NCBI GenBank assembly: GCA_910574205.1
Contig: CAJSYJ010000002.1
Span: 1 to 64,000 of the forward strand
Length of the DNA stretch: 64,000 nucleotides
From: Bacteroidales bacterium
Lineage (GTDB): Bacteria; Bacteroidota; Bacteroidia; Bacteroidales; Rikenellaceae
Direction of reading: 5' to 3'
The notes under the pieces are model-generated. The model was not told the DNA's origin, searched no databases, and saw nothing but the letters and a program-made list of their open reading frames with translations. Positions 14,538-23,928 of this stretch are shown here, piece by piece. Position numbers and translations under genes: made by a program. The first letter of the stretch is position 1; every line of letters starts with the position of its first letter.

Positions 14538-16232
14538 ATGAATTTTCAATGGTTTAAGGATATCGTGCTGGGAGGAGAGCACCTCTCGTCGGGGGCGATG
14601 ATCGCCCACACGGTCTTCGTGCTGGCGATAGTCATCGCGGCCGGCATCGCGCTCAGCAAGATCAAGATCAAGGGCGTCTCGATAGGCGTGACGTGGATAT
14701 TGTTTACCGGCATCGCCGCAGGCCACTTCAACATGGGCTTCGACGCCGCAACGCTCCACTTCATCAAGGAGTTCGGTCTGATACTGTTCGTGTTCTCGAT
14801 CGGCTTGCAGGTGGGCCCGGGATTCTTTTCGTCGCTCAAACGCGGCGGCGTGACGCTCATGGGGCTTGCGACGGCAGTAATAGTGCTGGGTGCACTGACG
14901 ACATACGTCATACACCTCGTAACGGGCGAATCCCTGACTACCATGGTGGGTGTCATGTCGGGCGCCGTGACCAACACGCCCGGCCTCGGTGCCGCACAGC
15001 AGGCGTATGCCGATACGGCCGGGGCGGCGGACGAAACCATATCGCTGGGTTATGCGGTCGCGTATCCGCTCGGCGTAGTGGGTATAATATTCACAATGAT
15101 AGCGTTGCGCTATATATTCAGAGTGGATTACAGCAAGGAGAACGAGGGTCTGGCAGCCATTAGCCACGAGTCGTCGCCGGCGCACCGCTACTCGGTGGAG
15201 TTTACCAACCGCATGCTCGAAGGCCGCACGATAGCCTATGTGCGGGAGCTTATCAACCGACAGTTCGTCATATCGCGCATCATGCACGGCGACGGCAGCA
15301 TAACCATGGCCGACGGCGACAGCCGGCTCTCGTCGGGCGACAGGCTGCGCGTGATATGCTCTACGGAGGACAGCGAGGCCATACTCGCATTCTTCGGCCG
15401 GCCGATAGAGATGACGGCCGACGAGTGGGGCGCATCGGCAATGCAGTCGACGCCTCTGGTGTCGCGACGCATACTCATCACGCGCCACGCGATCAACGGC
15501 AAGAAGTTTTCGGATCTGCGGCTGCGCACACGCTACGGCATAAACATCACGCGCGTGAACCGCGCCGGCGTCGACCTGATACCGTATCAGGGCATGGAGT
15601 TGCAGGTGGGCGACAAGGTTATGGTCGTCGGCCCCGAGGCTGCGGTGGCGGAGACGGAGAAGGTGCTCGGCAACTCGTTGAAGAAGCTGCGCGAGCCCAA
15701 CATAATGCCGATGTTCGTCGGCATAGCGCTCGGCGTGCTGCTGGGATCGATACCGTTGATGAACATCCCGCAGCCCGTGAAGCTCGGACTGGCCGGAGGC
15801 CCGCTCATAGTAGCCATACTGATAGGCCGTTTCGGTCCGCACTTCCACATGGTTACCTACACGACGATGAGCGCGAGCCTGATGCTGCGCGAGATCGGTC
15901 TGGCGATGTTCCTCGCAGCCGTGGGCATAGGCGCCGGAGACGGCTTCATCGACGCGATTGCTGGCGGCGGTTATCGCTGGATAGGCTACGGCGTCATAAT
16001 AACCGTATTGCCGCTGCTGCTGGTAGCGTTCATTGCAAGGCTTAAATTCAAGATGAACTACTATACTCTCATGGGACTTATGGCCGGCTCGATGACCGAT
16101 CCTCCCGCGCTGGGCTATGCCAACCATACGGCTGGCAACGATATGCCGGCGGTAAGCTACGCGACGGTATATCCGGTGGTAATGTTCCTCAGAGTGCTCG
16201 TAGCGCAGATGATGGTGTTGTTCGCCGTGTAG
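14538..16232 (+). CDS. Putative transporter, AspT/YidE-YbjL family
   Basis: This 564-aa inner-membrane protein has two hydrophobic halves of about five spans each (roughly residues 15-200 and 385-564) around two cytosolic RCK_C/TrkA-C domains (about 205-375; RISRIMHGDG-type beta strands and LQVGDKVMVVGPE). The repeat motif FSIGLQVGPGFF in the first half and VGIGAGDGFID in the second mark the aspartate:alanine exchanger superfamily. Substrate unknown. It has its own promoter and is closed by a strong terminator. Confidence 0.85.
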   Translation: MNFQWFKDIVLGGEHLSSGAMIAHTVFVLAIVIAAGIALSKIKIKGVSIGVTWILFTGIAAGHFNMGFDAATLHFIKEFGLILFVFSIGLQVGPGFFSSLKRGGVTLMGLATAVIVLGALTTYVIHLVTGESLTTMVGVMSGAVTNTPGLGAAQQAYADTAGAADETISLGYAVAYPLGVVGIIFTMIALRYIFRVDYSKENEGLAAISHESSPAHRYSVEFTNRMLEGRTIAYVRELINRQFVISRIMHGDGSITMADGDSRLSSGDRLRVICSTEDSEAILAFFGRPIEMTADEWGASAMQSTPLVSRRILITRHAINGKKFSDLRLRTRYGINITRVNRAGVDLIPYQGMELQVGDKVMVVGPEAAVAETEKVLGNSLKKLREPNIMPMFVGIALGVLLGSIPLMNIPQPVKLGLAGGPLIVAILIGRFGPHFHMVTYTTMSASLMLREIGLAMFLAAVGIGAGDGFIDAIAGGGYRWIGYGVIITVLPLLLVAFIARLKFKMNYYTLMGLMAGSMTDPPALGYANHTAGNDMPAVSYATVYPVVMFLRVLVAQMMVLFAV

Positions 16233-16256
16233 GCGGATATCGAAAGCTGCAAAAAC

Positions 16257-16292
16257 AAGAGTCGGTGTTTAGGACACCGACTCTTATTTTTT
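16257..16292 (+). terminator. Intrinsic terminator
   Basis: The 12-bp stem aagagtcggtgt / acaccgactctt has a 5-nt loop and is followed by attttttc. Confidence 0.9.
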
Positions 16293-16366
16293 CGATACTT
16301 AGATCGATGTATATGCCGACCGAAAGGCCAATTAGTCAGCCGGCCGTTTCGACGGCTGACGCAGTT

Positions 16367-16651
16367 TCACAGATTCGCCCGCCCCTTTGAATCGCCCTCC
16401 GAGGACGGAGCCTTTTCGTCGCTCGTTCCACCCGCTCTGCGCGGAGCCCGCAAGGCATCGGGAATATCTCTTTGCGGTGCTCGGGAGCAAGAGCCCGAGG
16501 ATAAGCGGCCTCGCATAGGGCACTGCTCGATACAGCCGTCGCAGCCGCTGCGACCATTGCACCTGCGCCTAAAACGCCTGACGGCCATGCGCACGGCAGC
16601 GACGACGGCCGCGGCAAATATCGCGCATACGCTCCAATCCTGCCAATTCAT
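16367..16651 (-). CDS. FeoB-associated Cys-rich membrane protein
   Basis: This 94-aa protein has one N-terminal span (WSVCAIFAAAVVAAVRMAV), a basic patch and a Cys cluster CDGCIEQC, the hallmark of the small protein that follows feoB in many Bacteroidetes. It starts 6 nt after the FeoAB stop on the same strand. It probably assists ferrous iron import or FeoB assembly. The Arg/Ser-rich C-terminal 35 residues exceed the usual length and may be poorly conserved; overlapping frames 16332-16617 are discarded. Confidence 0.7.
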   Translation of the reverse strand: MNWQDWSVCAIFAAAVVAAVRMAVRRFRRRCNGRSGCDGCIEQCPMRGRLSSGSCSRAPQRDIPDALRAPRRAGGTSDEKAPSSEGDSKGRANL

Positions 16652-16657
16652 AGAGTG

Positions 16658-19138
16658 TCATATTATCAGTCCGGCGAGCAGATAGGCCGCATAGGCCAGT
16701 GCCCACGCCACGACCGTATTATAGATTACCGACACTACCGCCCAACGCCAGCCAGCCTCGGAGCCTATCGCACCGACGGTGGCTATGCAGGGCATATAGA
16801 GCAAGACGAATACCAGAAAGGCTATGGCCGAAGGTATCGACATGCTGTGCGCGATACGATCCGAGGAGGTGGGCTGCACGGAGTCGGACTCGGCGGGCAC
16901 GGCCGGCACACAGTCGCTGTCGGGTGCCGAATAGAGTATATTCATGGTGCTCACGACGATCTCCTTGGCCGGCACGCCCGAGAGGATCGCTACCGACGCT
17001 TTCCAGTTAAGCCCCATAGGCTCGAATACCGGTTGGCAGAAACGGCCTATGTCGCCCATATACGAACTCTCGTAATCGGGCTGCGGCGACTGCGCATCGG
17101 CCTCGGGTCGCGGATAGTAGCTCAGGAACCACACCACGATCGATGCGACGAGGATCAGACCGCCCATTTTGCGCAGATACTGCGCACACTTGCTCCACAT
17201 GTGCTTGACGGTGGTGCGCAGCGACGGTATGCGGTAGGGCGACAACTCCATGACGAACGGAGCCTCCTGCTCGCGGAACATGAAGCGCCGCATGGCACGC
17301 GCCGTCACCACAGCCACGGCCATACCGGCCACGTAGAGCAGGAACAGCACCGTACCGGCATGCGCGGTAAAGAACGTTCCGACGATCATCATATAGATAG
17401 GCAGCCGCGCACTGCACGACATGAACGGCACGATGAATATCGTAATAAGGCGCGAGGTGCGGCACTCGATAGTCCGGCATGCCATGACGGCGGGTACGTT
17501 GCAGCCGAAGCCCATGACAAGCGGGATGAACGACTTGCCGTGGACGCCGACATGGTGCATGACCTTATCCATGATAAATGCAGCGCGAGCCAGATAGCCC
17601 GAATCCTCCATAAAGGAGATGAACATATAGAGTATCACTATGTTGGGAAGAAAGGCCAGCACGCTGCCCACGCCGTTTATCACGCCGTCGGTCAACATGT
17701 CGCGCAATGCACCCTCGGCGAGGGCGCCGCGCACGGCTTCATACAGCCACTCCTTGCCGCTCTCGATCCACTGCTGAGGGTAGGCTCCCAGCTCGAACGT
17801 ACAGTAGAACATGAACCACATCGCAAGGAAGAAGATAGGGTAGCCCCATACGCGATGCGTTACCAGAGCATCGATGCTCTGCGTCTTGCCGTTGTCATCG
17901 GGGCGGCCGGCGACGAAAGTCTCCTTCAAGGCACCCGAGACGAATCCGTACTTACGGTCGGCAAGTACGGTCTCCACGTCGTCGCCCAACTCGCGCTCGA
18001 TCGTGGAGGCGGCACTCTCGGCCATGCGGCGCCACCGCTCGAAGCGCGGCGCCGAAGATAACATCGACAGTATCTCGCTGTCGCCCTCGATCATCTTCAA
18101 GGCGAAGTATCGCGGCGGAAAGTGGGCGGGCAGCGTATCGCGGTGGCGGCGCATGTCGTCGTTCAGAGCCTCGATATTGTCCTCGACCACCGAGCCGTAA
18201 TCGATATGTACATGACGCACGCGGTCGTCCTCGTTCTCGTAGACGGCGATGATCGTATCCAGCAGCTCCGCGATACCTCGTCCCGAGTTGGCGACAACGG
18301 GCACCATAGGCACGCCGATCATGCGCCCCAGCGTATCGTAGTCGAAGCGGGCGCCGCTGCGTTCCAGCTCGTCGTACATGTTCAGCGCGATGACCATTTT
18401 AGGGTTTATGTCGATCATCTCGGTCGACAGATACAGGTTGCGTTCCAGATTGGACGCGACGACCGTATTGACCACGACATCGGGCGTATGGTCGATCAGA
18501 AAACGTCTGACGTATACCTCTTCGGGAGTGTAGGCCGACAGGGCATAGGTGCCCGGCAGGTCGGTAAGGTCGATCGTATAACCCTTGTATTTCAGCCGTC
18601 CCGACTTGGCGTCGACCGTAACGCCGCTGTAATTGCCTACATGCTCGTGGCTGCCCGAGAGCACGTTGAACAGCGTGGTCTTGCCCGAGTTGGGATTGCC
18701 CACCAGAGCCACCGAAAAGCGTTTGCCTGAGCGGGTAACGAGTTGTTCTATGCTGCCGGCATCGTCGTGTTCGTCGACCGCCGAAAGCCGGCGGCACCGC
18801 TCGGGATGAACCATGCGCAGAGAGTCGAAACGAAACGTATCCGGACGCTCGGCGGCAGGGTAGACATAACGCCTGCGCGAACGCTTGCGGGCGAGCAGGC
18901 GCTGTGCCTCGCGATCGGAGATGACCACGATCATCTCGGCCTCCTTGCGGCGCAGCGACACGTCGTATCCCATGATACGGTATTCGACTGGGTCCTTCAA
19001 CGGCGCATCGAGCAGAACATCCACGCGCTGCCCCCTTACGAAACCCATCTCCATTATGCGGCGGCGGAAACCGCCGTAACCCATTACCTTGACGACGGTG
19101 GCCGATTCGCCCGTTTTCAACTCCGATAGACGCATCAT
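16658..19138 (-). CDS. feoB: FeoA-FeoB fusion, ferrous iron transporter
   Basis: The product is 826 aa. Residues 1-75 are a FeoA SH3-like domain (MGYGGFRRRIMEMGFVRGQ), followed by a linker and the FeoB G-protein domain: G1 GNPNSGKTTLF, G3 DLPGTYAL, G4 NMYDEL. The rest is the Nfeo helical domain and a GATE-type membrane region (FLPNIVILYMFISFMEDSGY, VPAVMACRTI). It imports Fe2+ across the inner membrane. FeoA-FeoB fusion is usual in Bacteroidales. A minus-strand TATCTTTG box (19156-19163) is its promoter. Confidence 0.97.
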   Translation of the reverse strand: MMRLSELKTGESATVVKVMGYGGFRRRIMEMGFVRGQRVDVLLDAPLKDPVEYRIMGYDVSLRRKEAEMIVVISDREAQRLLARKRSRRRYVYPAAERPDTFRFDSLRMVHPERCRRLSAVDEHDDAGSIEQLVTRSGKRFSVALVGNPNSGKTTLFNVLSGSHEHVGNYSGVTVDAKSGRLKYKGYTIDLTDLPGTYALSAYTPEEVYVRRFLIDHTPDVVVNTVVASNLERNLYLSTEMIDINPKMVIALNMYDELERSGARFDYDTLGRMIGVPMVPVVANSGRGIAELLDTIIAVYENEDDRVRHVHIDYGSVVEDNIEALNDDMRRHRDTLPAHFPPRYFALKMIEGDSEILSMLSSAPRFERWRRMAESAASTIERELGDDVETVLADRKYGFVSGALKETFVAGRPDDNGKTQSIDALVTHRVWGYPIFFLAMWFMFYCTFELGAYPQQWIESGKEWLYEAVRGALAEGALRDMLTDGVINGVGSVLAFLPNIVILYMFISFMEDSGYLARAAFIMDKVMHHVGVHGKSFIPLVMGFGCNVPAVMACRTIECRTSRLITIFIVPFMSCSARLPIYMMIVGTFFTAHAGTVLFLLYVAGMAVAVVTARAMRRFMFREQEAPFVMELSPYRIPSLRTTVKHMWSKCAQYLRKMGGLILVASIVVWFLSYYPRPEADAQSPQPDYESSYMGDIGRFCQPVFEPMGLNWKASVAILSGVPAKEIVVSTMNILYSAPDSDCVPAVPAESDSVQPTSSDRIAHSMSIPSAIAFLVFVLLYMPCIATVGAIGSEAGWRWAVVSVIYNTVVAWALAYAAYLLAGLII

Positions 19139-19423
19139 AAATCCGTTTTAGAATGCAAAGATACGCATTTCGAAACAAACACACATACCTAAAATACGGT
19201 ATTTTGAAGCTGCGGCAGCCACACACGCCCGGCCACACACCTAACGGTAGGAGCACAGAACGATCCGAGACATGCAGATGAGCGCCGCAACTCAGGTCGG
19301 AACGCCGGGAACGAACGGCGGATCATGCGATTAAGGCGTTTTTTGACGAAAATAATTTTGCAGTGAAAATATTTTTATATCTTTGCAAAGACAAAACGAT
19401 AAAACCTATTAATAAATAGCATT
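19139..19423. promoter_or_regulatory. Divergent promoter region FeoAB / histone-like gene
   Basis: The minus-strand TATCTTTG (19156-19163) serves feoAB. On the plus strand TTTG (19357-19360), 17 nt, TATCTTTG (19378-19385) serves the histone-like gene. No obvious Fur palindrome is seen. Confidence 0.6.
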
Positions 19424-19600
19424 ATGAAAACATTGGTTGAAAACATCAAAGCCCAGTACGAGGTATTCGCAGAGAACGCTGCATTGCAGGTAGAGAAGAA
19501 CAACAAGGCTGCCGGTACCCGTGCCCGCAAAGCCGCACTCGAACTTACGAAGCTTCTCAAAGATTTCCGCAAGGTATCGGTTGAAGAGTCTAAGAAATAA
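19424..19600 (+). CDS. Histone H1-like (Hc1) small basic protein
   Basis: This 58-aa Lys/Ala-rich protein (VEKNNKAAGTRARKAALELT, ending KKs) matches the Bacteroidetes Hc1-like family that binds DNA non-specifically. The gene is short but has a good promoter, an ATG and a strong terminator immediately after, all supporting it as real. It lies alone between feoAB and the lipid A operon, so abundant monocistronic expression is likely. Confidence 0.85.
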   Translation: MKTLVENIKAQYEVFAENAALQVEKNNKAAGTRARKAALELTKLLKDFRKVSVEESKK

Positions 19601-19616
19601 GTTTTCGACGAACCGC

Positions 19617-19656
19617 AAAAAACGGATCATCGCCTCGGGGCAATGATCCGTTTTCG
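19617..19656. terminator. Bidirectional terminator
   Basis: aaaacggatcat (19619-19630) pairs with atgatccgtttt (19643-19654), flanked by A and T runs, between convergent genes. Confidence 0.85.
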
Positions 19657-19701
19657 TTTCCGGTGCACAGCTCGGACAGCATCGCCGCAGAGTCCGCCGG
19701 G

Positions 19702-21396
19702 CTACAACCTTTCGATACCCATTTTCCGGAACATCGTCATATCCTCGTCCGTGAGGCCTATCGCGCTGCCGAACTCTTCGGCATGGTTGTGGTCGTCGAG
19801 ATAGAATCGCGGAGCGTCGCAATCGAAGTCGGACGAGGTCAAAGCCACGCTTACATCGACATAGGGACTTTCGACGGAGGCCATATCTGCTGCCGTATGG
19901 AACAGTGCGCGCGTCGTCGCCGGTGCCGCCGTATTGGCCACGGCCGCCTCGAAGCGCTCGGGATACAGCTCGCGGTACTTCTCGGAGAACCAAGCGAAAG
20001 CCGCCACATGCAGCTGGTAGTACGTGACAGTGGGCGACGCATGCAGAAACCGCCGGCGGCTGTCGTCGAGCAGATCCTCGCCGTGGTCGCTGCAATAGAG
20101 CACCGCCGCGCACGAACCGTCGGCCTCGACGGTCTCGACCAGCGACGCCAATACATGGTCGGTATACAGAATAGAGTTGTCGTAGGCATTCAGCAGCTGC
20201 TGCGCATGCTGCTCGGATATCGATACATTGTCGTCGGGCATGAAGCGGGCGAAGTCGCGCGGATACCTCTGGTGATAGCAGAAGTGAGAGCCGTAACAGT
20301 GCAGAATGATAAACAGATCGCGGTCGGGGTTGTCGCGGATGATAGCGCCCGTGCGCTCGACGAGCGACATGTCGTAATCGCTCGACAGATACTCCACGTG
20401 GTCGGCATCATCGGCAAGATTGTCGATCATGGCGCCCTGCGGCGCCTGATTCGAGACGAACCACGTATCGAAGCCCGCTTCGTTGAACAGCGCAGGCAGA
20501 CCCGTACGGCGGTAGAGCTCGTCGTGCCTGTCGGTCGATACCGACGAGAGGATCATAGGTACGCTCTTATGCGTCGTGTTGCTCTGCGTGACGATATTGC
20601 GGAAAAGACAGATATCATTGCGCCGTGCCAGACGCGGAGTCGTCTCGCGCCCGTAGCCGTAGAGCTGCCAGTTGCAGGCGCGCGACGCCTCGCCGATGAC
20701 GAATACATACACCTCGCGGCCGTCGCTCCGGCCCGTTCGGCGGGCATCATAGGAGAATCCCTCGCTGGTCGCATCGTAACGCCTGACATTGATCAGCTCA
20801 CTGATTCCGAGTCCGAGATTATACGATACGTTGACCGGAAATATCCTGTCGCGCAGCACGCTGCCGCCCTCAAACAGATACGCCGCCAACAGCAGCACGA
20901 GTCCCGCAGCCATCGCCGCCGCACCGCTGCGACGCATCCTGCGACGGAACGTCGCGCCGTAACGGTAGCGCTTGACGACGATGAATATCGACAGAGCCAG
21001 CAACGGCAGAAACAGGGCGAAGACGATCGCGACGGAACCTCCGATGTTGGCCAAAAGCTCGCTCGCCTCGCCGGGGTTCGTCGTCAGCAGATTGGTAAAC
21101 ATGTCGGCTCCGATTATCGAGTTGCCGAACAGCGACAGCAGTACGATCTGGAACGCTGCGAAGAAGATGAAGATAAAACCCCAGAGCACCATTACTCCGC
21201 CGCGCCGCGCAGCCGTGACCCACAGTAGATATATGCCCGACGGCAGCACGAGATTGCATGCCGCAGTCCAGAATCCGTAATTCTCGGTGGCCGTCAGCAT
21301 GATGTTAGGCAACATCACAGACACGACGAACCATATCGCCGCTAAGGCCGACCACCGCTCGGGGGATATATGTTTTATATCGTTAAAAAGCTTCAT
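19702..21396 (-). CDS. Lipid A phosphoethanolamine transferase (EptA-like)
   Basis: This 564-aa protein has five N-terminal membrane spans (residues 15-180) and a periplasmic sulfatase-fold catalytic domain. VFVIGEASRACNWQLYGYGR holds the first metal ligand Glu, NTTHKSVPMIL the Thr nucleophile region, and CSDHGEDL the C-terminal Asp/His metal site. It transfers phosphoethanolamine to lipid A or other glycans, which alters surface charge. Its start overlaps the preceding outer-membrane protein gene by 14 nt, so the two are coupled. Confidence 0.88.
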   Translation of the reverse strand: MKLFNDIKHISPERWSALAAIWFVVSVMLPNIMLTATENYGFWTAACNLVLPSGIYLLWVTAARRGGVMVLWGFIFIFFAAFQIVLLSLFGNSIIGADMFTNLLTTNPGEASELLANIGGSVAIVFALFLPLLALSIFIVVKRYRYGATFRRRMRRSGAAAMAAGLVLLLAAYLFEGGSVLRDRIFPVNVSYNLGLGISELINVRRYDATSEGFSYDARRTGRSDGREVYVFVIGEASRACNWQLYGYGRETTPRLARRNDICLFRNIVTQSNTTHKSVPMILSSVSTDRHDELYRRTGLPALFNEAGFDTWFVSNQAPQGAMIDNLADDADHVEYLSSDYDMSLVERTGAIIRDNPDRDLFIILHCYGSHFCYHQRYPRDFARFMPDDNVSISEQHAQQLLNAYDNSILYTDHVLASLVETVEADGSCAAVLYCSDHGEDLLDDSRRRFLHASPTVTYYQLHVAAFAWFSEKYRELYPERFEAAVANTAAPATTRALFHTAADMASVESPYVDVSVALTSSDFDCDAPRFYLDDHNHAEEFGSAIGLTDEDMTMFRKMGIERL

Positions 21397-22588
21397 TTAT
21401 ATTAAGTACAAAACTATTGGATTTGCGCCCCATGCCCCAGTCCACGCGGAAGTTGGTGCGTTTGCGGAACTCCCACCTCAGACCGATGCCGTAATTGGGC
21501 AGCGTCTTGCGCCAAGCGAACTTGTCGCTCGCGGAGAACACGTTGCCGGCACCTCCCCATACGACGCATCCCAGACGGTTCCATATCCGCTGGCGCAGCT
21601 CGACCTGTGCGAAGAGGAAGTTGTCGCCGTTGAACCGTCCCATATAATAGCCTCGCATGCGCCAGTCGTTGCCTACCTGCGCCCGCAGCAGCCACGGAGT
21701 ACTCGAACTGTGGAACTCGCCGTACAGATCGACGGCCAGCGTACAGTCGCGCCACAAGCGTCGGTAGAGATCCAGCGTAACGGTGGTGCGCCACAGCGTC
21801 GAGGAGATATTGCTCAATGCCTGCGGGCGGACGACATGCTCGACCGAAGCGTAGATGCCGCGATAGGCATTGGTCGTATAGTCGCGCGAATCGTAACTGA
21901 GCACCAGGCCGACACCGGCCGTATTGAAGTTACGCCCCTCGGAGCCCAGATACTGGGCGGCATAGTCGCCAAGACGGACGGCTTCGAGATGACGGAAATC
22001 GGCGTATGCACCCACATACGTGTTAGCGAACATTTCGTAAACGTACCTTACCGAGACCACGCAACGCTTGGCCGTATAGTCGGTCATGCGGTTATAGAGC
22101 GCCGCGTCGTAACCCAGTCCCCAGAAATCGGTCGGTTGCGACGTTATCTCGGCATCGTATGTCAGGCGGTGCTTGTCGCGTGCGAAGAACGTGTTGCCCG
22201 TAAGGGCTATGCGGTAGAACCCGATGATCGATACACCCGCCGAAATCGCCACGTCGGACGGCTGCAAGGTCCTGTCGTCTCCGCGGCCGGTGCGATAGAG
22301 CAGCTGTCCTACGACACCGAATTTAAGGCTCGTCTCGGCCGAGTAGGAGGGGCCTCCGACTATCGAGAAGTTGCTCCTGCCGTAGTCCGAAACCTCGCCG
22401 GCGGGGTTCAGCACATGATCCCGAATACGTTGCATGAAACCGCGCTTGCGCGGTGCCTCGGCATCCGGCTGTAAAGGCGTATAGCGGTATTCGAGCGTAT
22501 CGCCCGCAGACGTGTATGCCGTATGCTGCGACCGGACGTGGCAGCATGCGAGGCACAAGACGAAAGTAAGGGCGGCCGAACGAATCAT
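21383..22588 (-). CDS. BamA/TamA-type outer-membrane beta-barrel protein
   Basis: This 401-aa protein has a signal peptide (SAALTFVLCLACC), a short periplasmic part and a C-terminal surface-antigen barrel with many alternating strands: VGLVLSYDSRDYTTNAYRG and MRGYYMGRFNGDNFLFAQ are the conserved Omp85 barrel motifs. No POTRA domains are obvious, so it is a short form. It is located between a thioredoxin-fold protein and EptA in one minus-strand operon. Confidence 0.8.
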   Translation of the reverse strand: MIRSAALTFVLCLACCHVRSQHTAYTSAGDTLEYRYTPLQPDAEAPRKRGFMQRIRDHVLNPAGEVSDYGRSNFSIVGGPSYSAETSLKFGVVGQLLYRTGRGDDRTLQPSDVAISAGVSIIGFYRIALTGNTFFARDKHRLTYDAEITSQPTDFWGLGYDAALYNRMTDYTAKRCVVSVRYVYEMFANTYVGAYADFRHLEAVRLGDYAAQYLGSEGRNFNTAGVGLVLSYDSRDYTTNAYRGIYASVEHVVRPQALSNISSTLWRTTVTLDLYRRLWRDCTLAVDLYGEFHSSSTPWLLRAQVGNDWRMRGYYMGRFNGDNFLFAQVELRQRIWNRLGCVVWGGAGNVFSASDKFAWRKTLPNYGIGLRWEFRKRTNFRVDWGMGRKSNSFVLNINEAF

Positions 22589-22603
22589 TTACAGCGGATC
22601 GGC

Positions 22604-23128
22604 TTACCTATATTTATCTATGACCGAGTAAAATTCTTCGATGTCCTGCTCCGACAGCTCGCCCTTGTGAACGTAGACCAGCTCGCCCTCTTTGCTCACG
22701 AGCATCAGCACGAAGCTGTCGTTGCAGTCTCCCAGACGCCATGCGCTGCTAAGCCAGCGGTCGGGGTCGCAGAGGATCGTAGCGCCGTTCTTGGCCGTGC
22801 GCTTTTTTGCCATTGCACGCACGGTGCTGTTGGGCACGGGATACCACGAGTCTTTCAGATTGATGATGCCGAAGCCCTCGATATTGGGTCCCGAGGCACG
22901 GTGGTTTGTCTCCAACTCGACCGTAAAATCGTGGTTCTGTTTGGCTTTATCCGGATCGACATAGAAAATAAGCAGATTCTTCTCTCCCCACCACGGCATC
23001 TTGGTCTTCTTGCCGTCGAGATCCTGCAACTCGACATTACGCACCTTGCGCGGCAACTGCTGAGCCTGCAACGAACCGCACGTGCATACAGCGGCCAGTG
23101 CGATCATCAATAACGTCTTGAATTTCAT
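22604..23128 (-). CDS. YtfJ-like secreted thioredoxin-fold protein
   Basis: The product is 174 aa with signal peptide MKFKTLLMIALAAVCTCGS. The mature part resembles the YtfJ family (NLLIFYVDPDKAKQNHDF, NSTVRAMAKKRTAKNG), a thioredoxin-like fold without a CXXC pair. It is expected in the periplasm; role unknown. A minus-strand TATATTTG box (23157-23164) lies 28 nt upstream and should drive this three-gene operon. Confidence 0.75.
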   Translation of the reverse strand: MKFKTLLMIALAAVCTCGSLQAQQLPRKVRNVELQDLDGKKTKMPWWGEKNLLIFYVDPDKAKQNHDFTVELETNHRASGPNIEGFGIINLKDSWYPVPNSTVRAMAKKRTAKNGATILCDPDRWLSSAWRLGDCNDSFVLMLVSKEGELVYVHKGELSEQDIEEFYSVIDKYR

Positions 23129-23330
23129 AATAAAAATTTGTTACTAATTAACGCGGCAAATATAATAAAAAAATTTTTTATCGTTCCATACGCCGACTGC
23201 GGCTAATGTCCTTAATGTCTTAGGTAATGCTCTATTGAGATAATCGTTTAGGGCAACGGCCGTCAGACACAAAAATCGCACCGTGTGCGAATCGGACTAA
23301 AAAGTATATATTTGCAGAAAATAACACGCG

Positions 23331-23804
23331 ATGAAACACAAAATACTGTTCGTTTGCCTGGGCAACATCTGCCGTTCGCCTGCGGCCGAGGCCATAATGA
23401 GATCGCTGAGCGTGAAGGAAGGCCGCATCGGGATCGAGATAGATTCAGCAGGCACCTACGCCGGCCACACGGGCGAGCTGCCCGATCCGCGCATGAGACG
23501 CGCCGCCGCCGCACGCGGCATAGAGATGACACACCGCGCCCGCCAGATACGCGAAGAGGACTTCGAGCTGTTCGACCGCATAGTGGTCATGGACGACAGC
23601 AACTACGAGCGGGTATCGCGGCTGGCGCCCGACCGAGTCGCATTGGGCAAGGTGTACCGGTTCGTCGGATTCTGCACGCATCATCCGCAGTGGTCGTATG
23701 TCCCCGATCCGTATTACGAGGGCAGGGAGGGATTCGAGCTCGTGCTCGACATTCTCGAAGACGGCTGCCGCGGTCTGCTGGCGGAGCTCGGCACCCGCGA
23801 ATAG
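23331..23804 (+). CDS. Low-molecular-weight protein tyrosine phosphatase
   Basis: This 157-aa protein has the P-loop [13 protein letters not shown] (CX5R) at the N-terminus and the general-acid loop DPYYEG near residue 125, both exactly as in the LMW-PTP family. It dephosphorylates tyrosine, often on polysaccharide export kinases. A TATATTTG promoter box (23307-23314) is 16 nt before the ATG. It is normal length. Confidence 0.93.
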   Translation: MKHKILFVCLGNICRSPAAEAIMRSLSVKEGRIGIEIDSAGTYAGHTGELPDPRMRRAAAARGIEMTHRARQIREEDFELFDRIVVMDDSNYERVSRLAPDRVALGKVYRFVGFCTHHPQWSYVPDPYYEGREGFELVLDILEDGCRGLLAELGTRE

Positions 23805-23928
23805 GACGCATGCCGGATATATTCCGCCGCATAAAATAAATCCGAAGAAACCGTTGCAAAACCGATTAGTTTGCTTATCTTTGTTAAGCAGAAGTGCATA
23901 TTTTATAAAAAACGATAATACTACAACG

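Noticed and set aside
14490-16127. 545-aa open frame antisense to the transporter gene
   Set aside because: It is rich in His, Arg and Tyr with no domain, and is fully opposite to a conserved membrane protein; an effect of GC-rich codon use.
16332-16617. Two alternative frames over the FeoB-associated gene
   Set aside because: Only the third frame shows a membrane span plus the Cys cluster typical of this locus.
16655-18061. 468-aa open frame antisense to FeoAB
   Set aside because: It has low-complexity His/Arg composition and lies opposite clear FeoB motifs.
19663-21228. 521-aa open frame antisense to the EptA-like gene
   Set aside because: No motif; the sense strand encodes a complete sulfatase-fold enzyme.
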